Source of the DNA: Phaeosaccion multiseriatum
Lineage: Eukaryota > Ochrophyta, other classes
Length of the DNA: 64,000 bases
NCBI GenBank assembly: GCA_965112735.1
Contig: OZ218951.1
Span: forward strand, 434,001-498,000
Reading direction: 5' to 3'
The notes below the pieces were generated by a model that saw only the letters and a program-made list of their open reading frames with translations, ran no database searches and was not told where the DNA came from. Position 1 is the first letter of the stretch. The number at the start of each line of letters is the position of its first letter. Made by a program: the position numbers and the translations under genes. Positions 1-7,887 of the stretch are shown in pieces.

Positions 1-267
1 GAGATGGACAGACTGCAGGCCCAAGATGGCACCACCCAAGACGATATCGATAACTTGACTCGCGTCCAAAGGAGTGTCTGGGACAAGTTCAATGCTGGGG
101 TGAAGCGTTTCTTCCAAGGGTATGAATTACTGGAAAGTTCCCCCGAGGCTTTGAGCCTCGATGACCTACTGAATCGAACACAGGATTCTGTACCGCTTCC
201 AGGAGACCCCGCCAGTCCAGGAGCCGACAGCATATTTGGTAGCGCACTGGATGACGAAAACGAGTAG
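1..267 (+). CDS. Hypothetical viral protein, possibly 3' end of a longer gene
   Basis: An open frame of about 87 codons ends at the TAG at 265-267. It may enter from beyond the window, so the ATG at 4 need not be the true start. The product is polar and acidic at its C-terminus, with no membrane segment and no motif that I recognise. It is convergent with the packaging ATPase that follows, 25 bases away, which is normal spacing for this compact viral region. I assign no function. Confidence 0.4.
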   Translation, partial: EMDRLQAQDGTTQDDIDNLTRVQRSVWDKFNAGVKRFFQGYELLESSPEALSLDDLLNRTQDSVPLPGDPASPGADSIFGSALDDENE

Positions 268-292
268 ATTCGGCGCGTGACCTCCTTCCCTC

Positions 293-1189
293 TCAGCTCG
301 AGGACCTCCTATTTTTCTTAACTCTCACATCAATCTTTCTCTTTGGTTTGAAGTAGTTCTCCTGTTTTGCTCGCGTCGTTTCGGGTGTAGTCCGTGCGCC
401 CCTGTTCCAGAAGTGGGGTTGGTTCATTCGAAAGTTCTTTGGAGGAGGAGCCTTGTACCAAAAGACCTGGTCTTGGAAGTTATTGGAGCGAGAAGTATTG
501 TCCACGACCAGGCAATGGTAGTCCTCAGTACACTGATCCAGTACAGCACAGAAAACTTCAAACGTCGGAAACATGCCCGCATAGTTGTCGAAAATGCGCC
601 TACGGTTGGAAAGGTTGGTTTCCCGCAGGATAAAGGTGAAGTCCACGTTCGTTCGGAGATTGGGTGGGATTCCCAATGGGTATTGCATTGTGATAATGAA
701 GAGCATTTTCATGTGCCGGCCATTCATAAAGATTGTACGGACGCTCCTCTCTTTGGTCCACGAAGCGTCGTCCAGACAATCATCGAGAACTACGACCGTT
801 CGCGGATCAATCTTTGACATGATGGGTGCATTTTTTTGCATCTGGGCTCCTTTGGGTTTGCCTTCGACCTCCTGGGCCTCTTTCTTCTGTTGCACCATCA
901 GTTTGGTAATCCTCTTCTGTCGTTTCAGCACGTCCCCCATGAGCTCTTTGCTGTATTCGTAGTGGATAAAGATGCTGGGTACAAAATCGCCGAAAAACTC
1001 GTTCACCTCTTCCGTTCCTGATATGATGGTGCTGACAGGAATGGTCTGATGGTGGGAAAGCAGGTCCTTTACCAGATAGGACTTGCCTGTCCGGCGCTTA
1101 CCAATGAACACCACGACATTGTCATCCTTGATGTTTTCCATCGAGAACTCATTGATGTTCAAAGGCACGGGTCTAGTACTACTACCCAT
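293..1189 (-). CDS. A32-like viral DNA packaging ATPase
   Basis: A 298-residue P-loop ATPase of the FtsK/HerA type used by NCLDVs to pump genomes into the capsid. Seen in the sequence: Walker A GKRRTGKS near residue 30, a hydrophobic strand followed by paired Asp (VVVLDDCLDD) near 135 as Walker B, and a C-terminal stretch rich in Lys/Arg. Length and order fit the A32 family, a core NCLDV gene, and make this the strongest single marker of viral ancestry here. The frame is intact. A T-run on its coding strand lies 44-52 bases before the ATG, as for two other genes in this region. The overlapping forward-strand frames are shadows. Confidence 0.85.
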   Translation of the reverse strand: MGSSTRPVPLNINEFSMENIKDDNVVVFIGKRRTGKSYLVKDLLSHHQTIPVSTIISGTEEVNEFFGDFVPSIFIHYEYSKELMGDVLKRQKRITKLMVQQKKEAQEVEGKPKGAQMQKNAPIMSKIDPRTVVVLDDCLDDASWTKERSVRTIFMNGRHMKMLFIITMQYPLGIPPNLRTNVDFTFILRETNLSNRRRIFDNYAGMFPTFEVFCAVLDQCTEDYHCLVVDNTSRSNNFQDQVFWYKAPPPKNFRMNQPHFWNRGARTTPETTRAKQENYFKPKRKIDVRVKKNRRSSS

Positions 1190-1245
1190 GATATACCTCT
1201 CGAATTAACTACTACTTTTAGCCAACATTATAAAAAAAAAGCGTT
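1190..1245 (-). promoter_or_regulatory. Putative viral promoter of the packaging ATPase
   Basis: Reading on the reverse strand, a run of nine T at 1241-1233 is followed by ATAATG and AT-rich sequence up to the ATG at 1189. A comparable T-run lies 40-50 bases before the starts of the thioredoxin (1809-1817) and RPB9-like (3714-3721) genes. This is inference from spacing alone. Confidence 0.35.
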
Positions 1246-1339
1246 CGGGTCGCGCATTGCGAGATGAATGAAGTTGCGTGACCTCGGTGAAGGTGTCGTG
1301 ATTGTCGGCTGAATGAACCAGAAGGTTGGGTACAGGCAA

Positions 1340-1642
1340 CTAAGCTTTCTGTGTGATTGCGACGTGTTTCTTCAGAGCTGTGTACCCTCCCAGAAAAGAT
1401 TCTCGGTGGAAAATCATCGGGAACTGAGTAGCGCCTGTCTTGGTGAGAAGATCGTCATACGCCTCGTCAAAGCCTGGATCGTCGACGTAGTTCGATACGT
1501 TCACGACGTGTACGTCAAGAATCCCTTCCCTGTCCAGAAACCTCTTGGCCTTGTCACAAAAGCTGCACCCATCGCGAGAAACGATGGTGTAGGTATGTGT
1601 GCCCAGATGCGCGAGCCACGTTGGAAAAGGCGAATTAATCAT
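1340..1642 (-). CDS. Glutaredoxin-like thiol oxidoreductase
   Basis: A 100-residue single-domain glutaredoxin. The active site DGCSFC lies near residue 26, after a beta-strand (TYTIVS), and the helix that follows contains AKRFLD. The motif CSFC replaces the common CPYC, keeping both cysteines, so a dithiol mechanism is possible. A TQFPMIF segment near residue 78 supplies the cis-Pro expected in thioredoxin folds. Glutaredoxins are common in NCLDVs, where they may support disulfide chemistry in virion assembly or ribonucleotide reduction. It is divergent from the thioredoxin-like gene at 1859, and the two may share a control region. Confidence 0.8.
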   Translation of the reverse strand: MINSPFPTWLAHLGTHTYTIVSRDGCSFCDKAKRFLDREGILDVHVVNVSNYVDDPGFDEAYDDLLTKTGATQFPMIFHRESFLGGYTALKKHVAITQKA

Positions 1643-1720
1643 GCTGTTCGCATTGACCTGTACGCCTATAATTCATCTTCCATTTTAAACGCCTTGGTTC
1701 GCATCGATTGGTCTTTTTCC

Positions 1721-1787
1721 TTGAGCTCGCTCGTCTTCCTTGAGCTCGCTCGTCCTCCTTGAGCTCGCTCGTCTTCCTTGAGCTCGC
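1721..1787. repeat. 19-bp tandem repeat in a divergent promoter region
   Basis: Copies of a 19-bp unit beginning TTGAGCTCGC start at 1721, 1740, 1759 and 1778; the last is partial. Each contains the palindrome GAGCTC. The array lies between the divergent glutaredoxin and thioredoxin-like genes and has no convincing coding role. Confidence 0.7.
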
Positions 1788-1858
1788 GGCTGATCTAACT
1801 TGGTGCGCTTTTTTTTCTCGCCTATACTCAAAGCGAAGGAGCAGAGGATACATACAGG

Positions 1859-2245
1859 ATGGTAAGAGGGGCTCTATCGCTGAGCCTTTTGATGATAGGA
1901 GTGTTGCTGGCCTTGTGGCTCTTGCGCAGCAAGATGAGGTCCAAGGAGAAGTTTCAGGACCATCAGATGAAGGTCGAGTTGTTCAAAGCAGAATGGTGCA
2001 GTCATTGTGTAGCTTTGGTGCCAGAATTCGAGAAGTTCGAAAAGGAAGTGCGGGCTAAGAGTTTACCGGTAGGGGTTCACATCTACGACGAAAGTGTAGA
2101 AGAGCACGAACAGAAGTTTGTGGATAACGGTGTCCAGAGTTTCCCTTACATCCTCTTTACTGACAAGACCGGTGCCAAGGTACCATATGAAGGTCCTCGT
2201 ACTTCGGAGGGAATCATGGCGAAGCTGAATGACATTCTTGTTTGA
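1859..2245 (+). CDS. Membrane-anchored thioredoxin-like protein
   Basis: A 128-residue protein with one N-terminal hydrophobic segment (about residues 5-22), a short basic stop-transfer stretch (RSKMRSKEK), then a thioredoxin fold. The active site is AEWCSHC near residue 47, and FPYILF near residue 98 provides the cis-Pro. The topology suggests a thioredoxin domain tethered to a membrane, as seen for redox proteins of the internal membrane or viral factory in large DNA viruses. The start at 1859 places the membrane anchor at the very N-terminus; a T-run at 1809-1817 lies 42-50 bases upstream. Partner substrates are unknown. Confidence 0.75.
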   Translation: MVRGALSLSLLMIGVLLALWLLRSKMRSKEKFQDHQMKVELFKAEWCSHCVALVPEFEKFEKEVRAKSLPVGVHIYDESVEEHEQKFVDNGVQSFPYILFTDKTGAKVPYEGPRTSEGIMAKLNDILV

Positions 2246-2356
2246 GACACGAATGTCTCAGTCGCCTCCAAACGTCTACGTGTTCCGCACAATTCGTAGT
2301 GTTTCGTACCAGCAGCCACTGCGAAGTTTGGGCTACGTGCAATTCGTTGACAAGTA

Positions 2357-3451
2357 TTATTTCTGGACATACTTGAACACCTCCAAATAGTTCGCCATAA
2401 ACAGCGAGTCCTTTGTCAGAGACAAACCGAGGGACTTGTAGGTGTCGTACGCCACATCGAACTTCTCTTTGCAGGCGACGTATTCCTTGGCTCGAAAATG
2501 TAGGAGAGCCTGTAGCACGATGAAGTCGACATTCCTCTCGCGTTGCTCCCGAGAAGCCAGAAGGTCCTTTCCCATAAAGGACGATGTAGTAGTGCGTGCC
2601 CCCTCAGTCTCGCCGAGGTCTGCATCGATTGTCACGTTCTTCTCCTTCTCAGTCTTCGAGCCTCCTTGCTCGTCGCCCATTTTGATCTCGTCGTTCACCT
2701 GTTGCGGTCCTCGTGAAAGGCCGTCAATACCATCCAGGGCTGCTTTCAGCTTCTTCCATTCACTGCTGAGGATTGGGCTGTTGTCCACGTGAGTACTACT
2801 TTTCGTGAAGCCGTGCTTGGATCCCTCGAGGACGACCTCCTGCTGGGTTTGCATGGGACCGAGTGCACTTGCTTCCATCTCGATTAGATAGGAAATGTGA
2901 ATGGCTGTGTGATACAGAATGGGGATGAACTTGCTGGAGAGGTGGTGAGTGCCTTCTTGCTTGATGAGGTAAGCCCCTGTGGATAGAATGGGTAGCTTCA
3001 GATCGATGAGTACGGGGTGATTCGTGTCGGATGGAATGGGAGGACCTGGATTCGAGAGAAAGCATATGTTGGACGTCCTCTCCGCCTGGAACAGAGACAA
3101 TGTCTGAAGCAGGTCATCCCAGGAGGGAATCGAGCAGTCGTCCTCGAGAACAAGGAAGGCAGACTCTTCTGGGTACTGTTTCTTGATCCGCTGTAAGACA
3201 GAGTAGTGCTTCAGGCACTTTGATATTTCCGGAACAGCATGGTTTCGCAAAAGAGGATTGTACTTCGTGCCGACGGGATCATCATGCTTCTGCAGCGCGG
3301 TGAGCGATTTGATCTTCTGCAAGTCCAGACTGGAGGACATGTAGTCTGTGATTACGTCCACGCCGATCGCGTTCGACTGCAGAAGGTTCTGCAGCTTCTC
3401 AGTGTTCTCTTGCCTTCTCGGCAGCTTGTCTGAAAGGATGAAGGCTCGCAT
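2357..3451 (-). CDS. GT25-like glycosyltransferase
   Basis: A 364-residue protein that starts with MRAFILSDKLPRR, like the first strand of family 25 glycosyltransferases (LPS and collagen galactosyltransferases). It carries FLVLEDDC near residue 99, the acidic motif that binds metal and nucleotide sugar in this family, and a later PVLIDLKLPILSTGAYLI segment matching the fold. The region after about residue 230 is polar and low in complexity. GT25-like enzymes occur in several giant viruses, where they glycosylate capsid or fibre proteins. The acceptor is unknown. Confidence 0.65.
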   Translation of the reverse strand: MRAFILSDKLPRRQENTEKLQNLLQSNAIGVDVITDYMSSSLDLQKIKSLTALQKHDDPVGTKYNPLLRNHAVPEISKCLKHYSVLQRIKKQYPEESAFLVLEDDCSIPSWDDLLQTLSLFQAERTSNICFLSNPGPPIPSDTNHPVLIDLKLPILSTGAYLIKQEGTHHLSSKFIPILYHTAIHISYLIEMEASALGPMQTQQEVVLEGSKHGFTKSSTHVDNSPILSSEWKKLKAALDGIDGLSRGPQQVNDEIKMGDEQGGSKTEKEKNVTIDADLGETEGARTTTSSFMGKDLLASREQRERNVDFIVLQALLHFRAKEYVACKEKFDVAYDTYKSLGLSLTKDSLFMANYLEVFKYVQK

Positions 3452-3759
3452 GGCTCGTGAGTGGAGAGTGTTTGTGGTGCGCTTTCCTTCTTCTCCGGAC
3501 CGCTCAATCGACCTCAGTCACTTGAAAAATTATTATGGAATCGAGTGGTCGAAGCAGACAGAGAGGGGTGTTTCGATTGAAAAGAATCAGTACGGTGATG
3601 GTCTTGGAAAGGCTGGAGGACTGCCTAACAAGCAAGGTCAATTAAAAAGGAACAGGGGTGGGGAGGGAGGCGAAGGCTATCATTGCATACATCGAGCGAG
3701 GCATATTGGCATCTTTTTTTTCTCTCGACATCATAAATCGTATTCCGGCGCAGACAGTG

Positions 3760-4137
3760 ATGATATCCTTCTGCGAGTCTTGCGACAACCGCATGTATAT
3801 GTCGTTCGTGGATGGAGAGCTGTATCAGAAGTGCTTCAACTGCAACTCTGCAGTCCCACAGGAGCCTCCTCCTGGTTCCGAAGCGGGCAATGTGAGTGTG
3901 CTCGTGCACGAAACGAATTACGTAGCAAAGAAGACGGTCCACGACCTAAAGGACCTTATGAGCAAACACGTCAAGTACGACAACAAGGTCCCCCGGATCA
4001 ACACGATTCTCTGCACGAACAAGAAGTGTTCGAAGGCAGTGGGCGAGGACAACGAAGTGGTATTCATCAAGCACGATCCACAGGCGATGGGGTACGTGTA
4101 CATTTGCGTACACTGCGATCACGTGTGGGTCCTGTAG
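3760..4137 (+). CDS. RPB9-like RNA polymerase subunit
   Basis: A 125-residue protein with two zinc ribbons. The first has CESC and CFNC near residues 5 and 26; the second has CTNKKC near 85 and CVHC near 118. This two-ribbon layout and length fit RPB9/TFIIS-like subunits of viral RNA polymerase; the TFIIS catalytic acidic hairpin is not evident, so RPB9 is preferred. The frame is open back to 3658, but the ATG at 3760 begins exactly where the zinc ribbon should. A run of eight T at 3714-3721 lies about 40 bases upstream, as for other genes here. Confidence 0.7.
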   Translation: MISFCESCDNRMYMSFVDGELYQKCFNCNSAVPQEPPPGSEAGNVSVLVHETNYVAKKTVHDLKDLMSKHVKYDNKVPRINTILCTNKKCSKAVGEDNEVVFIKHDPQAMGYVYICVHCDHVWVL

Positions 4138-4231
4138 GTATGTATGTGGGTCCTGTATGTAGGGTATGTATGTGTCTATTGAGTAGCCCTTGCGACCGCG
4201 TACGGGTCCAGTAGGAGACTCGTCTCTGACC

Positions 4232-4774
4232 CTATACCTCGAGAGCTTCGATATCGAAGTAGGCAATAATCTTGTCAAGTTTCGCGTTCATCTCTTCGAC
4301 GGACGGCTTCTTCTTTTTGAGTTCACTCGGCGTGGTGCGAGACGCCGGTTTGGGGCTATTCCCTTTCCTTTGACCCTCACCCTTGCCTGCTGCACCAGCT
4401 GCGCCAGGCCTGTTGAGACCGCTCATTCCGCTCATTCCGCTCATTCCGCTCATTCCGCTCATTCCGCTCATTCCGCTCATACCACCCATCATACCGTCCA
4501 TATCGACATCCCCGTCAGCATCCACGCCAGTACCTACTTCCTCATCATCCTCGTCCTCGTCTTCGTCTTCGTCCTCGTCCTCGTCCTCGTCCTCGTCTCC
4601 ACCATCATCGTCGTCGCCCTCTTGGGGGTTTGTGTCTGAGACGTCCATATCAATCTGATCGTCTTCCTCTGAGAAGCGTTCCTTTGAGGTCGTTCCTCGG
4701 CGACGACGCATCGCAAGGAAGATACAGAGTGCAAGCACTAGAGCACTTGCCGCGAATAGAACTTTGCCTCTCAT
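4232..4774 (-). CDS. Membrane-anchored acidic protein with Met-Ser-Gly repeats
   Basis: A 180-residue product. From the ATG at 4774 it starts MRGKVLFAASALVLALCIF, a single hydrophobic anchor followed by Arg residues. Then come an acidic Asp/Glu tract (about 4545-4615), a Met-Ser-Gly repeat encoded by a 9-bp unit (about 4420-4490), a basic Lys-rich segment, and a predicted amphipathic C-terminal helix. An upstream extension to 5002 is open but runs into the divergent gene at 4799, so the shorter start is chosen. Anchor-plus-low-complexity proteins are common in giant-virus virions. I know no specific family. Confidence 0.6.
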   Translation of the reverse strand: MRGKVLFAASALVLALCIFLAMRRRRGTTSKERFSEEDDQIDMDVSDTNPQEGDDDDGGDEDEDEDEDEDEDEDEDDEEVGTGVDADGDVDMDGMMGGMSGMSGMSGMSGMSGMSGMSGLNRPGAAGAAGKGEGQRKGNSPKPASRTTPSELKKKKPSVEEMNAKLDKIIAYFDIEALEV

Positions 4775-4798
4775 TTTAAATATGAAGTAGATTATAAA

Positions 4799-5596
4799 AT
4801 GCGTTGCCAAACCATTCAGCTTCTCGCTAAGTATGAAGACGTAATCTTCAAGTCCTTTGATTACCTGCACGTGCCCTACATTACAACAGATAAGACGAAA
4901 TGCCTGAACACGGCTTTGCTGTTCATCTTGCTCCTGACAGGGACCACTGGCTTTCAGACGGTATGCGAATGCAATGTTCACGCGATGCGCCGAAGACGAC
5001 ACACACGAAAGAACAGCATACGTATGTTTGAGGCGTTCGAAAGAGACATCGTGCAGTCGTTCGACCCTTCTGAAGCTTCTGGAGATTCTCCTTTGCTCTA
5101 CTTTGTCATGCTGACGGACGCAAACGACGTGGGCACATCAAAATACTTTCCCGGACACGTTTTCATAATCCAACGTACCGAAACGAATGAGTGGTATATT
5201 TACCAATCCTATGTCTCGAAGTACTCGTTTGACGAATACCGGAAGGAGATGGGCTTCAAAGTTACCAAAACGCGCGTGGACAACATTGTGCACGGGTTGG
5301 GAAAGTTCCTAACAGAAGATAAGACGTTGGAAGCAGCGGACCTCCAGATTCTGAAACAACTCACGAATGTATCCCATAGCCAGTACCTGGGCTTTGATAA
5401 CAAGGATCTGCAGTTCTGTTACAAAGCCGTTCCACCGGCGACCTGTCGCAAGCATCTGAACAAGTTTTGCAACGATGCGATCACGTCCTTCATAGCCAAT
5501 GACTTCATAGAGGCGTCGTTGCGCACCAACCTTGTGCAGGAGTTCAAGAAAATGAGGGATTCCATCTCAAACGAGGCCGTGAGTTGTCCGACGTGA
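4799..5596 (+). CDS. Conserved-looking viral protein of unknown function
   Basis: A 265-residue soluble protein, divergent from the acidic membrane protein, with only 24 bases between the two starts. It has a hydrophobic helix after a cysteine (KCLNTALLFILLLTG, about residues 34-48). About 70 residues later comes PGHVFIIQ (near 119), then WYIYQSYV. A cysteine at a helix start, a His in a strand and a polar residue further on recall papain-like folds, but this is only a pattern match. The C-terminal half is helical and carries several Cys. Confidence 0.5.
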   Translation: MRCQTIQLLAKYEDVIFKSFDYLHVPYITTDKTKCLNTALLFILLLTGTTGFQTVCECNVHAMRRRRHTRKNSIRMFEAFERDIVQSFDPSEASGDSPLLYFVMLTDANDVGTSKYFPGHVFIIQRTETNEWYIYQSYVSKYSFDEYRKEMGFKVTKTRVDNIVHGLGKFLTEDKTLEAADLQILKQLTNVSHSQYLGFDNKDLQFCYKAVPPATCRKHLNKFCNDAITSFIANDFIEASLRTNLVQEFKKMRDSISNEAVSCPT

Positions 5597-5645
5597 GGAC
5601 GTACGTGTGCCATGTCTGAAGGACCCGACCCGAACAGCATTCACG

Positions 5646-6989
5646 TTACATATCAAGTGTTCGGCGATTCGCTTGGGTTTTTCGTACGCCGTTCGATGGA
5701 GGGGCATTGCCAGAAATGCTGGACGTATCCGGCAGCTCAGAAATGTTACTGTCCGTGTCGTCAGTAAGGACCGAAGCAGTGTCGAAGTTGGACTTCATGT
5801 TGAGTCGCGCCATGACATCGTCCATGTCTGAAGGACCGGACATGCTGCTACTGCTAGGTGCCGGCGCAGCGGCGGACGAGGACAGTAGTCCTTGTGGTGC
5901 GGAGGGAACGGGTGGAGAGAAGGTGCTTCGCCTTTGCTGCTGGGTTAGGTTCTCTTTGGCCTGATTGAACATTGGGGTAATGTTCGGGTTCTGCATGTTA
6001 ATGGCGGTGTTCGTAAACTCGCGCATAAGACTGGGGTTCTGCTTGAACACTGCGTTCACGTCCGGCGTCAAGTTGCCGAGCATCTGGTTGGACATGTGGA
6101 AGAAGAATGCGGACCCAGAAACACTGAGTAAGAGGTTGATCTCGGGGGCCATCTTTCCTTTGCCACTGTACTTCTCGAACAACTCCTCGAAGATGTCGTC
6201 GTACCCTTCGACCTCGTCTGTGAATGCATCGGACCACCCGTCCAGCTTGATGGAAAACGGGTCCCATCGATGGTTTGCATACTCCAACCCTGCGGCGAAA
6301 GTAGTTAGTACCTTCCTCTGGAATAGGATACCATTGTCCACCTTCTTGTCGTGGAGCATCCTGTCATAGTCGGACCTCATATCGTCTAGGTTACTGCTCG
6401 TCGTGTAGTCAGGAACATGGTACCCCTTCTTCTTGAGTCGTTCGAACTGGTACAGAAGTCGCTTCTTCTCCTTCATTCCGTCCTCGTAGGTATGGTACTG
6501 CATGTCTACTGCAGCGCTGCGATTGTACACAGCCTGCTCATGATGAACGGCTTCGTGCTCACTGTTCCCATCGCTTTCACTATCATCATCTCTGCTCATT
6601 TCAATCTCTTCGCTAGGTGTATCATCCACAGCTGCGGGAGAAGATGTGGGAGCACTTTTCTTACTCGTGACATTCTTCGTCTTTGCCTTCGAAGTTGGTT
6701 TTGTGACCGTGCTCGACTTCGAAACAGGCGTCGGACGCAGAGGAGCCGGTAGGTTCTGGTGACTGATATCGACGGACTCTATGCTGCTCGTATCACTCAT
6801 ATCCCCATCCTCCTCGCGATCATCTTGTCCAATCTGGCTCACATCAGATCCGTGTCCCGCGACTGTATTGTACACTCCGTCAAGCTCAGAAATGGTGTAA
6901 CTCTCCTCGCCCATCGTATTTTTATACATTTCCACATTAAATTTCGTGTTAACCAAACGCGACGATACAGACATGGACGTACGACGCAT
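5646..6989 (-). CDS. DUF5767-like conserved NCLDV protein
   Basis: About 447 residues from the ATG at 6989 (6974 is an alternative). The longer open frame to 7139 would overlap the membrane protein gene at 7022-7309. The N-terminal third is Ser/Thr/Asp-rich and disordered. The core contains LKKKGYHVPDY, IKLDGWSDAF, FEELFEKYSGKGKMAPE and a hydrophobic GSAFFFHM segment. I associate this string with a protein conserved across NCLDVs (DUF5767 type) of unknown biochemical role, likely structural or assembly related. The C-terminus is Ser/Pro/Gln-rich. I see no break. Confidence 0.65.
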   Translation of the reverse strand: MRRTSMSVSSRLVNTKFNVEMYKNTMGEESYTISELDGVYNTVAGHGSDVSQIGQDDREEDGDMSDTSSIESVDISHQNLPAPLRPTPVSKSSTVTKPTSKAKTKNVTSKKSAPTSSPAAVDDTPSEEIEMSRDDDSESDGNSEHEAVHHEQAVYNRSAAVDMQYHTYEDGMKEKKRLLYQFERLKKKGYHVPDYTTSSNLDDMRSDYDRMLHDKKVDNGILFQRKVLTTFAAGLEYANHRWDPFSIKLDGWSDAFTDEVEGYDDIFEELFEKYSGKGKMAPEINLLLSVSGSAFFFHMSNQMLGNLTPDVNAVFKQNPSLMREFTNTAINMQNPNITPMFNQAKENLTQQQRRSTFSPPVPSAPQGLLSSSAAAPAPSSSSMSGPSDMDDVMARLNMKSNFDTASVLTDDTDSNISELPDTSSISGNAPPSNGVRKTQANRRTLDM

Positions 6990-7021
6990 GCCGCAGGTGC
7001 TTACGTATTCGACCGAATGCT

Positions 7022-7309
7022 TTAGATCAAGGAATGGAGTGCGAAAGGGAGAGCATAGATGGCAATCATTCCCCAGGCGAGAAGCATGCACCACTTGCCG
7101 CTTGCCCCTCCGACGAGGCAATTGACATTCAGCGTCCACGCAGAGACAATGGCCGACACCAAAAGTGCGTATATTACGAATACGCTAAGTTCTTGCCCCA
7201 GAGAAAGCTTGGGATCCTTCTCCTCCTCCGGTTGGGTAATGTACCTCACATACTGCGCGACAAAGCCAAAAGTGAGTAGGGAAATGATAATCTTCACTTC
7301 CTGTTTCAT
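7022..7309 (-). CDS. Small membrane protein with three predicted segments
   Basis: A 95-residue protein with hydrophobic stretches at about residues 7-22, 40-58 and 72-92, separated by a charged loop (QPEEEKDPKLS). It carries two Cys in the second loop and one in the third segment. It lies just upstream of the DUF5767-like gene on the same strand. No family is recognised; small multispan proteins of this size are typical of NCLDV internal membranes. Confidence 0.55.
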   Translation of the reverse strand: MKQEVKIIISLLTFGFVAQYVRYITQPEEEKDPKLSLGQELSVFVIYALLVSAIVSAWTLNVNCLVGGASGKWCMLLAWGMIAIYALPFALHSLI

Positions 7310-7391
7310 GGTAGTATGTGGTGTTGCGAAATGAGTAGCGATCGTACGTGTTTACACTATCGTTACATTTTTTTTCAATCCTTCGGTACTA

Positions 7392-7712
7392 CTACTCTCC
7401 TTTCTCCTTCTTCTCCATGAGAGGTACCTTTGGGGTGATGTACGTGTGCATCAGAGACTCGCCTATCTCTGCAGAGGCATTGTACTGGGTTATCTCATTC
7501 TTTTCGATCCTTTCGAGCATGTTCAGCATGCTGTCGAGCCTTTGCACGTCGAAGTTCTTTTCGCTCCGCATCGCGGACCACAAGTTGGTGAAGTCCTTCT
7601 CCATGATGGCCTTGGCTTCCGTTTGTCCTGCAAGGGCATTCATCATTAGCTGCTTGATCTCCTTCGAGTCACGATACGGCTTTGTTTGCTCTGTTTCCTC
7701 TCTCTGCTCCAT
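7392..7712 (-). CDS. Small charged helical viral protein
   Basis: A 106-residue protein from the ATG at 7712 (MEQREETEQTKPY). It is rich in Glu, Lys and Met with long helical heptad-like stretches (about residues 15-75), consistent with a coiled coil. The open frame extends to 7925 but would then overlap the divergent patatin-like gene; the short start also follows an AT-rich block (about 7719-7745) that looks like promoter. Function unknown. Confidence 0.5.
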   Translation of the reverse strand: MEQREETEQTKPYRDSKEIKQLMMNALAGQTEAKAIMEKDFTNLWSAMRSEKNFDVQRLDSMLNMLERIEKNEITQYNASAEIGESLMHTYITPKVPLMEKKEKGE

Positions 7713-7887
7713 CTTCTTTTTTTGATACACTTTGATATATATTATCGCCTGAGCCAGACGCGAAACCCCTTTTCGATATGTATATACGATGGTGGTGCCG
7801 TTCGTTTGTGACGATCCCTCGTCAAGCGTAACGGTAAAGGAGAGCCCGAACACATATATTTCGTGTATCCGTACCTGTACTTTGGAC

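Noticed and set aside
1635-1853. Arg/Lys/Ser-rich reverse-strand frame upstream of the glutaredoxin
   Set aside because: It is a translation of the 19-bp repeat region between two divergent genes.
3348-4214. 288-codon forward frame overlapping the RPB9-like gene
   Set aside because: It runs through the GT25-like start and through the RPB9-like gene in another frame, and has no recognisable domain.
4775-5002. N-terminal extension of the acidic membrane protein
   Set aside because: It would overlap the divergent gene at 4,799; the hydrophobic anchor begins at the ATG at 4,774, which is the better start.
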